A stretch of DNA of 64,000 bases, taken from assembly GCA_009746045.1 (NCBI GenBank), contig RPFO01002002.1, positions 1-64,000 on the forward strand. The letters run 5' to 3'. Shown piece by piece: positions 36,900 to 50,607 of this stretch. Positions within the stretch are counted from its first letter, which is position 1. Every line of letters starts with the position of its first letter. A program made the position numbers and the translations under genes. The stretch is from Mesostigma viride (Eukaryota > Streptophyta > Mesostigmatophyceae > Mesostigmatales > Mesostigmataceae). The notes below the pieces were generated by a model. It saw nothing but the letters and a program-made list of their open reading frames with translations. It did no database searches and was not told the DNA's origin.

Positions 36900-37342
36900 A
36901 GTTAGCCTCTAGTCGTGGACATAGGCTAAGTACCAGATAGCAATGTGCTATCTGGGGTTTCGCACGTGTAGGCTCGGTCAGAAGTCCCGGCTATATGTGA
37001 TTCGGCAGGCTAGACTATTCGATAGCCGAGTCCTGGTGACGGACGCCAGTACCCAAGTAGGATTGGCGGTACGGCGTCGCCAGTACCCACTCGGGACTGA
37101 CATTGAGGTGTCGGATGTTGGACTAAGGTCCTGAGAGTCTAGCAGTGGCGTCGCGCCACTCAGGCTGCACCACAGAGCCCAACGGCCACTGTCGGCTGCT
37201 CCAGACGTGGCAGCCAGGCAGAGCGTTGCTTGTCGACAATGCTAAATGCCCTTGTGCACGTTGGGTGCGGGGCTTGTGATTTATTGTAATAAACACATGC
37301 GTTAGGCCATTGAGCATTGAGAGGTCCACTCGTTTATTAACT
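36900..37342 (+). repeat. Element B 3' LTR
   Basis: 443 bp, apparently identical to the 5' LTR, with the same AGTTA and TAACT ends, followed by the second TSD copy TCTGC at 37343-37347. Confidence 0.9.
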
Positions 37343-37347
37343 TCTGC

Positions 37348-38641
37348 ACCAGCGCGTACACGCTCACGCGCGTTTAACAAAGCCGCTCCTCGCTGGGCCC
37401 TTGCTGGCTGTGGGGTGCGCATGAAGTCCAGAACCGCGTCCTCGGGCAGCGGCTCATGTGGCGCCAGACCACGCTCAAAACGGATGGCGTCTCTGAATTC
37501 GCCCTGCAGAGCTCCCAGGTCCTAGCCGCCTCCTGATACCGGCGTAGAGCCCTCTCCTCCTTCCGCATGCACCTGTCGAGGGCACGTGCGTTCCGCCTGC
37601 TCTTCCTTGCCAGCCTGGCCTCCTGCTCCCTCCTCGCCGGGCCCACCATTGCTGCCAGTGCCGCCTCCGACCTCTTCGTGGCCGCGTCCAGACGCGCCTG
37701 ATGACGCCGGGTCTTCTCCGTCGCCTCGTGCGCCTTCGCACGAAGTCGCCGCAGCGCCCGATGCTGCACCTCCCTGGCTGCACGCTCCCTAGCCAAACTG
37801 TTTTCCGCCATGGACCGCACCATCGCCCGCTTCGCCTTCCGCTGGCAATGCCTGGTGTACTCGATCTTGGCCAGTCGCTCGGCCTCGACCATAGCCGGGT
37901 CCATCAGAACCATGCAGCACCTCACCCTGATCTCCTGGCTGCATCTCCACCGAGGAGTCTGTCTCCTGCAATACATCCCCAGCCCTGCCGCCGAAAGTTG
38001 CGCGCTCTGCGCCTGTGCGCAAAGGTGAAGAGCTCGTTCTTCTTGCGGAGAACGTAGGGGGGCGCCTCGCGCGCACCTTCCGCGCGTAGGCCTGCCCTGG
38101 CCACGCGATCCCGCTCCTGCTGCCGCTCCGCGAGCACCCGGGCTGTCCTGTCTATCTCAGTCTCCGCCCGCAGCTGAGCCTCGCGCTGAGCCTCCAGCTC
38201 GCGCTGCTGCTCCACCTCTCTGCGGAGCTGGGCCTCCTGCCGAAGGCGCTCTGCCTCCCGGCGGAGCATCGCCTCTCTCTGCTCCCTGTCCTCAGGCAGC
38301 TCAAGATCAACTAGGTCTTCGTCCTCGTCGTATCCATCCGACGGGATATCCCCCAGCACCTGCACCAACCTCCCCGGCCCCGTAACCAGCTCGGGTGCCG
38401 TGGGCTGCCCTTCAGCCGGTGGTGCGTTGGGACGCCAGACATTGTATATCGGCGGCTTCGCCGCCAGCTGATCCAGGTACCGCGGGTCCTCGTCCGAAGA
38501 CGAGCGACCACTGCCGGCATCGCTGCCAGCGTGATCACCCCTACCCTGCCGGCCCCGCACTGCCGCCCGGTAGTCCAAATCTCCGGACGATGGGGACAGG
38601 CTTGACTCCGAAGAGCCCTCACGATCAGAAACGTTCGACAT
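37348..38641 (-). pseudogene. Element A, 5' half: gag N-terminus with coiled coils
   Basis: An ATG at 38641 on the minus strand opens a 239-codon frame. It has an acidic Ser-rich start, YLDQLAAKPPIYNVWRP and EDLVDLELPEDREQREAML, then Glu/Arg/Gln-rich heptad-like sequence that should form a coiled coil. Near 37950 the frame shifts by what equals one missing base. It then continues as a second basic helical stretch (KTRRHQARLDAATKRSEAAL) to about 37440, shifts again, and reaches the B insertion site as RERVRAGA. Beyond B the same gag resumes at 25040. Gag of an LTR retrotransposon is inferred from the downstream homology to B; the N-terminus itself has no known domain. Confidence 0.7.
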
Positions 38642-38690
38642 TTTAAAATGATAGAGTAGTATAAAAACTGTGAGAGTTTTTATAAATGCA

Positions 38691-39213
38691 AGTTATGGCA
38701 CTCGTGCAATGGATATGCGAACGTGTGTTGGATTATGCAGTGGCTGGCATAATATCAACCCATGCAAGCTTGCCAAGCTGGATTGCATGGGCACGTAGGT
38801 TAGGGTAACCTAGCTGTCCTGCACTAGTGCTAACCAATGAGATGCTGGCTCCGTCCAGCTAGATCTACTCCAGCTAGGACTGATACGATGCCCACAGGCA
38901 CCGACTGCCTAACAGCACTACGTGGATGGTCCTGGACCTCCCCTAGGACCTCCGTACAGGACTAGCACTGCAACCACCTTGTGGTCTGCATCACAGCTCA
39001 TAAACCCTACCACGTGAATACCCACGTGCGTGTGCCCTACATATCTCAGTGCTAATATCTAGCACCCACGTGCCCAATATGGCACGTGCGGATCTAAACC
39101 CTAGTAGAGATATGTCCAGTGTACTACACCACCGTCCATGTCCGTATCCCACTTGGGAGACGGGGACAACGCCACGTGTACTGATAGTCTAGGCCTGAAG
39201 TCCTAGAATAACT
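38691..39213 (-). repeat. Candidate 5' LTR of element A
   Basis: Lies 50 bp upstream of A's gag start, about where B's LTR lies relative to its gag. On the plus strand it begins AGTTATGG and ends AATAACT, the same AGTTA/TAACT ends as B's LTR. No second copy exists in the window because A is truncated, so the outer end at 39213 is a guess. It contains several CACGTG motifs. Confidence 0.4.
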
Positions 39214-39315
39214 GCGACGACCGCATCGACGAACTCGATCGTCATCCATTCGCCTCACGTGACCCGTCCAGCGAAGAAGGGGAAAGTCGCCGAGGTCCGC
39301 GGATTTAAGGACGCC

Positions 39316-39696
39316 ATGCTGTTGGCGGCTCTCGCTGCAAATACTCGCCCTGTCGTGTACCCACCGTTGTCCGCCTACGACTCCAAACCAGTCTCTGTTC
39401 CGGCTCCAGAACCGGCTGCTGTCCTCGGCACCGGGTCGGACGAACCTCTCCGCGTCGAGATTGTGGGGTCCGTGCCTCCGCCAGCTGCTCGAGACCCCAT
39501 CGCGAGGACGCCGCCTCGTCCCAGGGTGCGAGTCGCCAATGTGACTGACAGAGTTAACTGCACGGTCCCGGGCTGCAAGAATACGTTTGTCAACGATCGG
39601 AGGATGAATATCCACCTGCGAGATAAACACCATGTCACGGAAGGTGTCCCCGTGGGCGATAAAGGGGCTGGTCCGAGCTCGCGGATAAATTTCTAA
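39316..39696 (+). CDS. C2H2 zinc-finger protein of virus-like cluster
   Basis: The frame is open from 39199, with the first ATG at 39316 (126 residues). The N-terminal two thirds are Pro/Ala-rich and probably disordered. Near the C-terminus CTVPGCKNTFVNDRRMNIH begins a finger of the form C-x4-C-x12-H-x4-H, ending at the His pair of LRDKHH. It could bind nucleic acid. It stands 25 bp before the next ORF on the same strand, in a tight row of four. No intron or host-gene signal is visible. Alternative: an exon of a host gene starting upstream. Confidence 0.55.
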   Translation: MLLAALAANTRPVVYPPLSAYDSKPVSVPAPEPAAVLGTGSDEPLRVEIVGSVPPPAARDPIARTPPRPRVRVANVTDRVNCTVPGCKNTFVNDRRMNIHLRDKHHVTEGVPVGDKGAGPSSRINF

Positions 39697-39721
39697 ACAG
39701 ATCATAACGATTTCGGTGACA

Positions 39722-39943
39722 ATGGAGCTGTCAGATGCTGAAATGCTGCAGATCGCTCAGTGGATGATCTTGTACCCCGACGTCCCTCGCGAATTCCTAG
39801 AATCGGCGATGTTCTATTGCCGTAACAAGCCGCTGACCGGGAAGGAGAGGCGACAGCTCAAACGTAGCGCGCGAGGTCTCGCGGGTGGCGAGGGGAAGGT
39901 TGTGGTCCATGGCAGCAACGAGATTATATCGGAGCTTATATAA
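39722..39943 (+). CDS. Small helical protein of virus-like cluster, unknown function
   Basis: 73 residues from the ATG at 39722. The N-terminal half is hydrophobic-acidic and helical (MELSDAEMLQIAQWMILYP); the C-terminal part is basic (KERRQLKRSARG). I do not recognise the family. It ends 6 bp before the penton-like frame. Short proteins in such positions occur in polinton and polinton-like virus morphogenesis clusters, but that assignment here is inference from context. Confidence 0.5.
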   Translation: MELSDAEMLQIAQWMILYPDVPREFLESAMFYCRNKPLTGKERRQLKRSARGLAGGEGKVVVHGSNEIISELI

Positions 39944-39949
39944 CAGAGA

Positions 39950-40812
39950 ATGAGGGATCACGTACAGGAGTGTCGGACGCTGACCCTAAGGACCGAGAAC
40001 AGAACACGAGGCAGTCTTCATGACCCGACATGGGACATCCCCGCTGGTCTGTTGGAGGATTACCATGACGTTGGATTGACTCTCCTCACGATCCCATTCG
40101 AACAAACACACATCAACGGCAACAACTGCTCGTTCGAGGTAGTGATGCAGACCGCCCACGCTGTCTCGCTTCCACTGGGATCGTGGACGACGATCGAAAA
40201 CAGACACAATATCGAGGCGGTCTTGCAGACCATCGACAGTTCGTTCGCGGTCACGTACGACCGCGCGAACAGTTTGTACACGTTCGCGGCCAGTTCGCCG
40301 TTCCAGCTACGAGTCGGTGAGTCCGTCGGGCGTGTCCTGGGACTCGTCCCGGGCGTTCATGCGTCCAATGACCAACACGTGATCGTGAGCAACCGACCCG
40401 CCACGAACGGACGCCTGAGGGCCGTCTACGTGTACGCGGATATCGTGCGAGGAAATGTGGTGTCCGCGACTCACGGGGCTGCCTACGGTGGCTTGTTGGC
40501 GTGTTGTCCGAACCTTAGCAAGTTCCTAGAACCGATCGTGTGGCAGGCACAGACTCCGCTATGGCCGGGCAGCATATGCGCGATTCCCCGCGCGGGATCA
40601 GTCTCCGCCTGCTGGACGAGGACGACGCACCGGTCCAGCTTTACAGCGACTGGGTCGTTCAGCTCAGTTTTCGAATTTCTCCACAAAAAGCGATGGGCGT
40701 CGAGTCGCGTAAGATCGCGAGCGTCCTGCGGTACATGGCGATGGGCGGGGAAATCCTGCCGGCCAGAAAGATATCTCATCGTTCTGGTATAAACGACGAC
40801 GAGGACGAATGA
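39950..40812 (+). pseudogene. Penton-like (minor capsid) jelly-roll protein of polinton type, frameshifted
   Basis: The ATG at 39950 opens a frame whose first 210 or so residues carry the pattern of the polinton penton (minor capsid) family: an early TIPFEQTHINGNN block, LPLGSWTTI, a YDRANSLYTF block, the Gly-rich VGRVLGL, and VYVYADIV. Near 40590 the useful frame moves to the one containing LRLLDEDDAPVQLYSDWVVQ, the family's C-terminal strand block, which ends at the stop at 40812. The original frame runs on to 40792 but is meaningless there. The change equals one lost base in a GC-rich run. The family makes the capsid vertex. With the shift the copy is not functional as written. No major capsid, ATPase, protease, polymerase or integrase is found nearby. 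Confidence 0.65.
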
Positions 40813-40925
40813 GGCTTGATTTCGGAAAGGTTGTCAACACCGTGCGAAAGATCGGGCATGTGGCGGGAGACGCTATCAGGAAAGTGGGACATGGCGCGCG
40901 ACTCGTGAAGGCGGCCTCTTTGTAA
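40809..40925 (+). CDS. 38-residue basic amphipathic peptide
   Basis: The ATG overlaps the stop of the penton-like frame (ATGA at 40809-40812), a compact arrangement typical of viral clusters. The peptide has 10 Lys/Arg and 3 His alternating with Val, Ile, Leu and Ala (VRKIGHVAGDAIRKVGH), which would make an amphipathic helix. Small basic core or membrane-active peptides occur next to capsid genes in adenovirus- and polinton-related genomes (family knowledge); identity here is not proven. Confidence 0.5.
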   Translation: MRLDFGKVVNTVRKIGHVAGDAIRKVGHGARLVKAASL

Positions 40926-41531
40926 AGGTCTCCATGAGCGTCCTAGATATGATGGATGGGATATATAACGTCGTACGTAACCCTACCTAATTTTAGGACT
41001 GAGTTTTTGGGTTTCGTAGAAAATTCGCCCCGGTCAGAGTGTTGGACAAAAAAATTCTCTCAAAATTTATTCAAATACTACGTGAAAAGACCTTTCTTGG
41101 ACATATTTTTGGGATTTTTTTTGATTTTGTTTGGGCGGCTAAATGTGCGGTCAAAGTACAGGTGGTAAGGGTACTTTTTCACGCGAAACGTGAGTTCCGG
41201 AAATGCACGACCTAGCCATGGCGGCTTGCGCCCATGCATGCAGTTTACGTTTGCGGACGATTGAGCTGGTCAAACTCAGGAAGTAGATTTCTTATGTCTT
41301 AAAGATGACACAGGCAAAATTTTAGCTCGCGGAGATGCGATTTACCAGGTGTCGGCACTGCTCTTGGTGGGAAAAACTGCGATCAGGCAGGCTGACGGAA
41401 TTGATGACTAAAACTGCTTTCCGGCGCAGGTCGAAGGGTTTATATGCTTCTTTCTACTAATTATCATGCATTTTCGTAGAATAAAGTCAGTGGCAGTAAA
41501 GATTTGATGATTTCAAACACTCTGTCACGTC

Positions 41532-41921
41532 ATGCTTTGTGTGCCGGCAAGTGTCACTTTTGCGGGCACCGCCTGGGCCAAGGTAACGCCATCCGTGAAC
41601 GGTAAAGCTGAAATATCGTTGCCTCATCGTTTTTTGATGTTCTTGAATGAGTTTAAGCTTGCGAGGCGTTGTCAGTTTCGAGTCTTGATGCGCTTTCTTG
41701 ACCGTTGCCTGCCCCTCTCTAAAACCCCCTTTTTTGATGATGTTACCAGGCATTTGCCTTACCCTAGTGTAATTGTGCCGGTTTTTAAACGCTTAATGGG
41801 TTTAAATACCTTCATAGAGGTTAGTTCTTCTTTTGCTACGTTCATACTGCATGATTGTGTGGCCATGGGCTGCATCAAGCGTGCTTTCGAGCTTACACTT
41901 GTGAGTGAAAAGTCTTGGTGA
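41532..41921 (+). CDS. Orphan ORF, 129 residues, unknown
   Basis: The ATG at 41532 opens 129 codons in otherwise gene-poor sequence. The product is Phe/Leu/Arg-rich with FRVLMRFLDRCLPLSKTPFF and no recognised motif. No promoter or neighbouring gene supports it. It may be chance, or a fragment of an element. Confidence 0.2.
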   Translation: MLCVPASVTFAGTAWAKVTPSVNGKAEISLPHRFLMFLNEFKLARRCQFRVLMRFLDRCLPLSKTPFFDDVTRHLPYPSVIVPVFKRLMGLNTFIEVSSSFATFILHDCVAMGCIKRAFELTLVSEKSW

Positions 41922-42269
41922 TAAACCACTGTCATAATGTGCCAGCAAGTATGTTGGCCATGTCATGGCAAAGCAAAACAGCTTTAGCCATGTCTATTCT
42001 TGTTAGAAACAATTGAAATATGCTTAACCTACCCATCATATTGGTGGTTAAGACTTATAATACAACCCTTTGTAGGTAGGTATCCATACCCATTCCCTAC
42101 GTGCATGCATAGGCTCTCACACATACTAAGGTATCATATAACTGCAATATGATGATGCAAGCATGTTGTCCTATTATGCTAGAAGGGAAATGAGTTGATT
42201 GGCATGGTTGGTTGCCACGGTGGTGTGTAGTATGACCGCACTTACATGCTAGCATTTTGCTAGCAAGGC

Positions 42270-42290
42270 CCAGTCCTATTATAGGACTGG
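42270..42290. repeat. Hairpin CCAGTCCTAT/ATAGGACTGG
   Basis: Perfect 10-bp arms around one T. It shares the AGTCCTA/TAGGACT core with the hairpin at 42614-42639. Confidence 0.6.
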
Positions 42291-42613
42291 CAGTATTTTG
42301 TGTGTTTCAGGCAGTGCCTGTGGCCAAATTGAGTCCAGTTTTTTTCTACAGGTCAAGAACTATATTTTTTACATGCCTATATTTTTTCAACATGCATATG
42401 GAATTTATTCAAATTTTCCCAATCGTGCTTCCACACAAAAATGCAAAATCGCGAGTAAGGGTCCACACCCCAGTAAAATTATACATGATTTGGTCAATGT
42501 ATGATTTTTTATGCATATGCCCAAGCATTAGCATGATATTGAGTGCTATTATGCATATCAAACATATGGGGTACCCCCCTACCCTTACCGCTACATGATC
42601 TCAAAGTTGGCAT

Positions 42614-42639
42614 ACTCAGTCCTATTTTTAGGACTGAGT
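42614..42639. repeat. Hairpin ACTCAGTCCTA/TAGGACTGAGT
   Basis: Perfect 11-bp arms around TTTT. It ends 21 bp before the LINE sequence begins at 42661. Confidence 0.7.
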
Positions 42640-42660
42640 TTGCACGTACGACGTGTTAAA

Positions 42661-42718
42661 GAAAACCTACGCGGGTATTCTGCACACGGCTGATTGGATT
42701 GCTCTTTTCGCGGACCTC
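42661..42718 (+). repeat. 58-bp copy of internal LINE sequence at the LINE 5' end
   Basis: Matches 45587-45644 exactly (starts GAAAACCTACGCGGG). It is fused in front of the truncated RING-finger sequence, in the same reading frame as at its normal place 2.9 kb downstream. Confidence 0.9.
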
Positions 42719-45700
42719 TGCCTTGAGCCCTTCCGGCCGGGGGATGGCTTGTGTCGCCTGCCCGCGTGCGGCCACACATTCCATCAAGCATGCATCGCGC
42801 GCAGCTTGCTCCACTCCGTGCCGCGCTGCCCGTTGTGCCGGGCTGTTGTGCCGCCCCCTGGGACTGCGCTTCCTCTCGGCCCGCCCCCGGTCTCGCTGGG
42901 TCCCCTGCCGGGTCCCCACCGGGCCCCGGGGCCAGCTGCCTCCCCGACCCCTCGGCCGCCGCCCCCGGCCTCGTTGCCGGGGCCTGGGGTGGTCGCGGGC
43001 GCGCTGGCGAGTCCCCCTGGGAGGGGCGCCGGCGTTCTCGATCCCCCTCCGCTGGGGGTCTCCCCGGCGGGCACTGCCTCCTCCGTGGCCCCGGCGGGCA
43101 TGCCGGGCGCTGGTCGGGTCGTGGTGCGCGCGCCTGCCGGCCCGGCTGGGGAGACGCCGCAGGCCCCACGTCCTGCCTTTGCTGGCGCCGCTCCCCGCCA
43201 CTCAGCGCCCGCCGACGGCCTTCACCGGTGTGCCGTGCTGCTTCCCACGGGGTCCCCGTGTGCTGGTGTGTTCCACAACCGTAACCTCCTCTGCCAGCAC
43301 CTTCGCGCTGTGCACCCCGATCTCGGCGCGGCGGATCTGCAGGCCATGAGCTGTTACCGGTGCCCGGAAGCTCACTGCCAGCGGGTGTACTCCATTCACG
43401 GGCGCGCTCAGCACGCGCGCGCCTGTGTTGCTCAACGGCCCCTCAACCGGCCAGCAGTCCCGGCCCCCTCCCCCCTCCCGCCTCGGCTCCCACCGGCTCC
43501 CAGCCCCCGCCGCCCGACTACTCGGCCAGTTGGCGTTGGCTTGACACGGTTCCCTGGGATGCATGCGCCATCAACCCGACGTCTACTACCCTGACCGACC
43601 TCCCCCACCGCGCGCGTAGCCTTTTCGCGCAATGTGCAATCGTTTCTCTCCGGCGCATGCACGCCGCTCCGGACGACCCGCTGGGCTTTAAACTGCACAT
43701 GGTGACCCCCGCCTGCTCCTCACCCCTCTCGGGCGTGGTGTGCGCGGCCTCCAGGGTGCGGTTATTGCCCGTTGCCGACGCTTTCTGCAGGGGGACTGGG
43801 AGGGGCTGTTTGGCGTGCCGCCCCCGCGCACGGCCCGGCTGTCGGGGGAGGTCAACTTCGAGCGGGTGGCCGCCGACGTCATCCGCCTCGTCCGCGAGGG
43901 GCAGCTCAGCCGGGCCATGACCCGCTTGGAAATGGCCAAGCTGGCCCCCGCCAATGCGGCTACCCTGGCGGCCTTGGAGGCTCTTCACCCTGCGGAGCCC
44001 GGATTCCAGCTGCCCGTGCCGGACCCCCTGCCGGCCCCCCTCCGGCTGGACCGCGACTGCTTCCTGGAGGTGATGCGTGCGGTCCCGCGGGCTTCCTCTA
44101 CCGGGCCGTCGGGCTGGCGCTACGAGCACTTGGAGGTCCTGGTGGGGCATGGGGGCGAGGACATTCTCTTTGACACCCTCATTGACCTGGCGGCTGGTCG
44201 CGTTCCTCCCGCTGCGCGCGAGTGGTTAGCGGGCGCTCGCCTCCTCGCTCTGCTCAAGGGTGTCTTGCCCCCCCTGAGGGCAAGGTGCGCCCGATCGCCT
44301 GCGGTGAGGTGCTCCGCAAGCTCGTGGGCAAAGTGATCTGCCGCCAAAAGGCGCCCGAGCTCCGTGCCTTTTTCTGCCCGCCCCTCGCAGCGGGTGAGAC
44401 CTCGGTGGCAGCCCAGCTGGGGGTGACGACTCCAGGCGGGGCGGATATCCTCATCCATTCGGTGCAGGCCTACCTCGAGGCCCACCCCACCCACGCTGTC
44501 GTCAAGGTCGACTGCCACAACGCGTTCAACAGTCTGTCCCGCGCCAGCATGTTTGCGGCCGTCATGGAGTCCTTCGAGGACTTGTACGCTTGGACAGCCG
44601 TGTGCTACGGCCAGCCCGGCCAACTGGTTCACATCATGGAGGACGGCACTCGCGGCGGCCTGCTGTCGCGGTCGGGCACCCAGCAAGGGGACCCCCTGGG
44701 ACCCCTGTACTTTGCCGCCCCCCTCCAGGGTTGCCTCCAAGCGGTCCATGCTGCCCACCCGGCGGTCGCTATTCAGGCCTACTTGGATGATATCTACCTT
44801 CTGGGCCCTGTGCCGGACACCACCGCGGCTCTGCTGGCACTGCAGACCGCGGTGGCCGACATCAACCTCCAGTTGACCCTGGCCAAGTGCGCGGTGTACT
44901 CGCCCCAAGGTGATTGCTCCGGCTTTCCGCCCCAGCTCTTGGGCCGGGACCGGCGAGCGCCTCCATGGGTTGGATGTCCTCGGCGTTCCGGTTGGCGACC
45001 CCGCGTTTGTCATCGATGCTCTGCGGGCCGCCCTCGAGGCACGCACTGAGGTACTGCCCTTGATTGCGCGCCTTCATGATTCGCAGACCAAGGGTCTGCT
45101 TCTGTGGTTTTGCGCTCACCCTCGCGTCGTTCACTGGCTCCGGGGCGCTCTTCCGGCTCAGGTCCGGCTGGCCGCCGAGGGCCACGACGAACGCATCCAG
45201 TCGGCCTTGGCGCAGCTGGTCCCGGGCCCCGACCTCCCGCCACATGCTATTCGCATTGCCTCCCTGCCTGCACGGATGGGTGGCTGCGGTCTGACTCGTG
45301 CCGCCCGGCTGGCCCCAGCAGCATTTTTGGGCTCCGTCGCTCAGTCGTGGGCGGAAAGCTGCCGGCTCCTGCCCCTTTTGGCAACGGCAGCGCCTGACCT
45401 CCTGGACCCCAGCAGCCCTTTGCCCTTCGTCACCGCCATCCAGGAGGCCTATGCTGAGATCCAGCAGGCCTGTTCTCCCGTCCGTGCCGCTCAGGCGGTA
45501 CAGCGCCACCTCCCTCGCGGCACTCCCTCGGTCGCCTCCGTTCAATCTCCCGCCGCATTCCCTGCTCGCGTCATCGATAAACACCAGAAAACCTACGCGG
45601 GTATTCTGCACACGGCTGATTGGATTGCTCTTTTCGCGGACCTCAACGCCCAGGGACGTGCGTGGCTGTTCTCGCTTTCCTTGCGGAGTGTGGGCTCGGC

Positions 45701-46258
45701 GTACCTTCGTGCTCTTCCCATGGCCCCCCCATTCGCCTTGGCTCCCAGCCACTACTCGGTGGCGCTCCGGCACCAGCTATTTGCCCCGCAGCCTCTTGTT
45801 CCGGCCGGGCGGCCTTGTGGTAGCTGTGGGCAGCCGCTGGATCCCACGGGGACTCACTACCTTGCCTGCATGGGGGGCCAACAGAATCAGAATTGGTATT
45901 TGTATTTGCACACTGTCCTCCTGACGGTGGTGCTCGCCATGATTCGGTCGGTTTTCCCCCACGCGAACATCCGGTCCGAGGATGCGGATGGCGCTGCCTT
46001 CTATTCCCCCAACCACCGGCCTGACATCGTGGTGCTGGACTTTGAGGGGGTGGCCGGCATCTGCTTATTGACGTTTCGGTGGCGCGGCCCTTGGCTCTTA
46101 GCCACGTGGCTGGGGCCTCCCTCACGGCAGGTTACACGGCGGACCGGGCGGAGCGGGCCAAGCTCCTGGCCTACGGCGACGTCGGGCACCATCGTGTGGT
46201 GCCCTTTGTCCTGGAGGAGTTTGGTGCCATGGGCCGGCCGCTAGGAGCCGGGTGTTGA
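42661..46258 (+). pseudogene. RLE-type LINE, 5' truncated: RING remnant, zinc fingers, RT, endonuclease
   Basis: A GC-rich retroelement in several frames. The 42653-43594 frame has the C-terminal half of a RING-H2 finger (CGHTFHQACI...CPLC), a Pro-rich linker, a C-x9-C-x12-H-x4-H finger near 43225-43318, and a C-x4-C-x11-H-x3-C finger near 43360-43425. A linking frame covers about 43500-43720. RT follows: a thumb-side block in 43740-44336; motif A Asp at 44510 (KVDCHNAFNSL), motif B (SGTQQGDPLGP) and the catalytic YLDD with Asp-Asp at 44786-44791 in 44222-45049. The rest lies in 44910-46244. A Cys/His block (CGSCGQPLDPTGTHYLAC) and RPDIVVLDF followed one frame over by LLIDVSV form a PD-(D/E)xK restriction-like endonuclease. 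The stop is at 46256. Five frame changes, four of them equal to one missing base, make it inactive as written. Confidence 0.85.
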
Positions 46259-46620
46259 CAAAGTGTGACAAATTTTTGTCAACAATTGTCAACTTGTTGA
46301 CAAAGTGTGACAACTTGTTGACAAATTGTTGACAAAGTGTGACAAAGTGTGACAAAACTAGACAAAAAAATGTCAACAGCTTGACAAAACTTGACAGAAT
46401 GTTGACAATGTTGACAAAACGTTGACAATCGTTGACATGTCAACTTTATGTTGATGTCAACAAATGTCAAAACACTGACAAGCCAAGGTGATTTGTCAAC
46501 AAATGTCAAGACGTTTACAAACGCAGGCCAAACGCAAGAAAAATGTCAACAAATGTCAACATGACAAAATGTCAACACGATAAACAAAGGCATAGCAAAC
46601 TGACAAATCAACACCACGCA
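46259..46620 (+). repeat. LINE 3' tail rich in TTGACA/TGTCAA
   Basis: Directly after the LINE stop, AT-rich sequence contains dozens of TTGACAAA, GTGTGACAA and TGTCAAC motifs in both orientations. It is probably the LINE 3' untranslated region with its subrepeats. No gene. Confidence 0.7.

Positions 46621-50607
<3,987 letters not shown>

Larger units (their letters stand above)
25046..37342 (+). mobile_element. Element B: copia-type LTR retrotransposon with AGTTA...TAACT LTRs
   Basis: Two 443-bp LTRs, which look identical by eye, bound 11.4 kb, of which 5.0 kb is the nested element C. A perfect 5-bp target duplication TCTGC lies at 25041-25045 and 37343-37347. The target is the gag frame of element A on the opposite strand: A's minus-strand frame reads through the site once B and one TSD copy are removed. 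Internal order is gag (Lys-rich N-terminus, capsid-like block, zinc knuckle), integrase, retropepsin-like motif, copia-type RT and RNase H. Integrase upstream of RT puts it in the Ty1/copia superfamily. Identical LTRs indicate recent insertion. The copy is broken by C and by one frameshift near 31440. Confidence 0.92.
40926..42660. other. AT-rich spacer, no firm gene
   Basis: Contains one orphan open frame (41532-41921) and two hairpins listed separately. The motif TAGGACTGAG recurs near 40997 and 42629. No element boundary could be fixed. Confidence 0.4.

Noticed and set aside
42591-43201. Long GC-rich minus-strand ORFs opposite the LINE 5' region
   Set aside because: High GC removes stop codons; the plus strand carries the RING and zinc-finger patterns.
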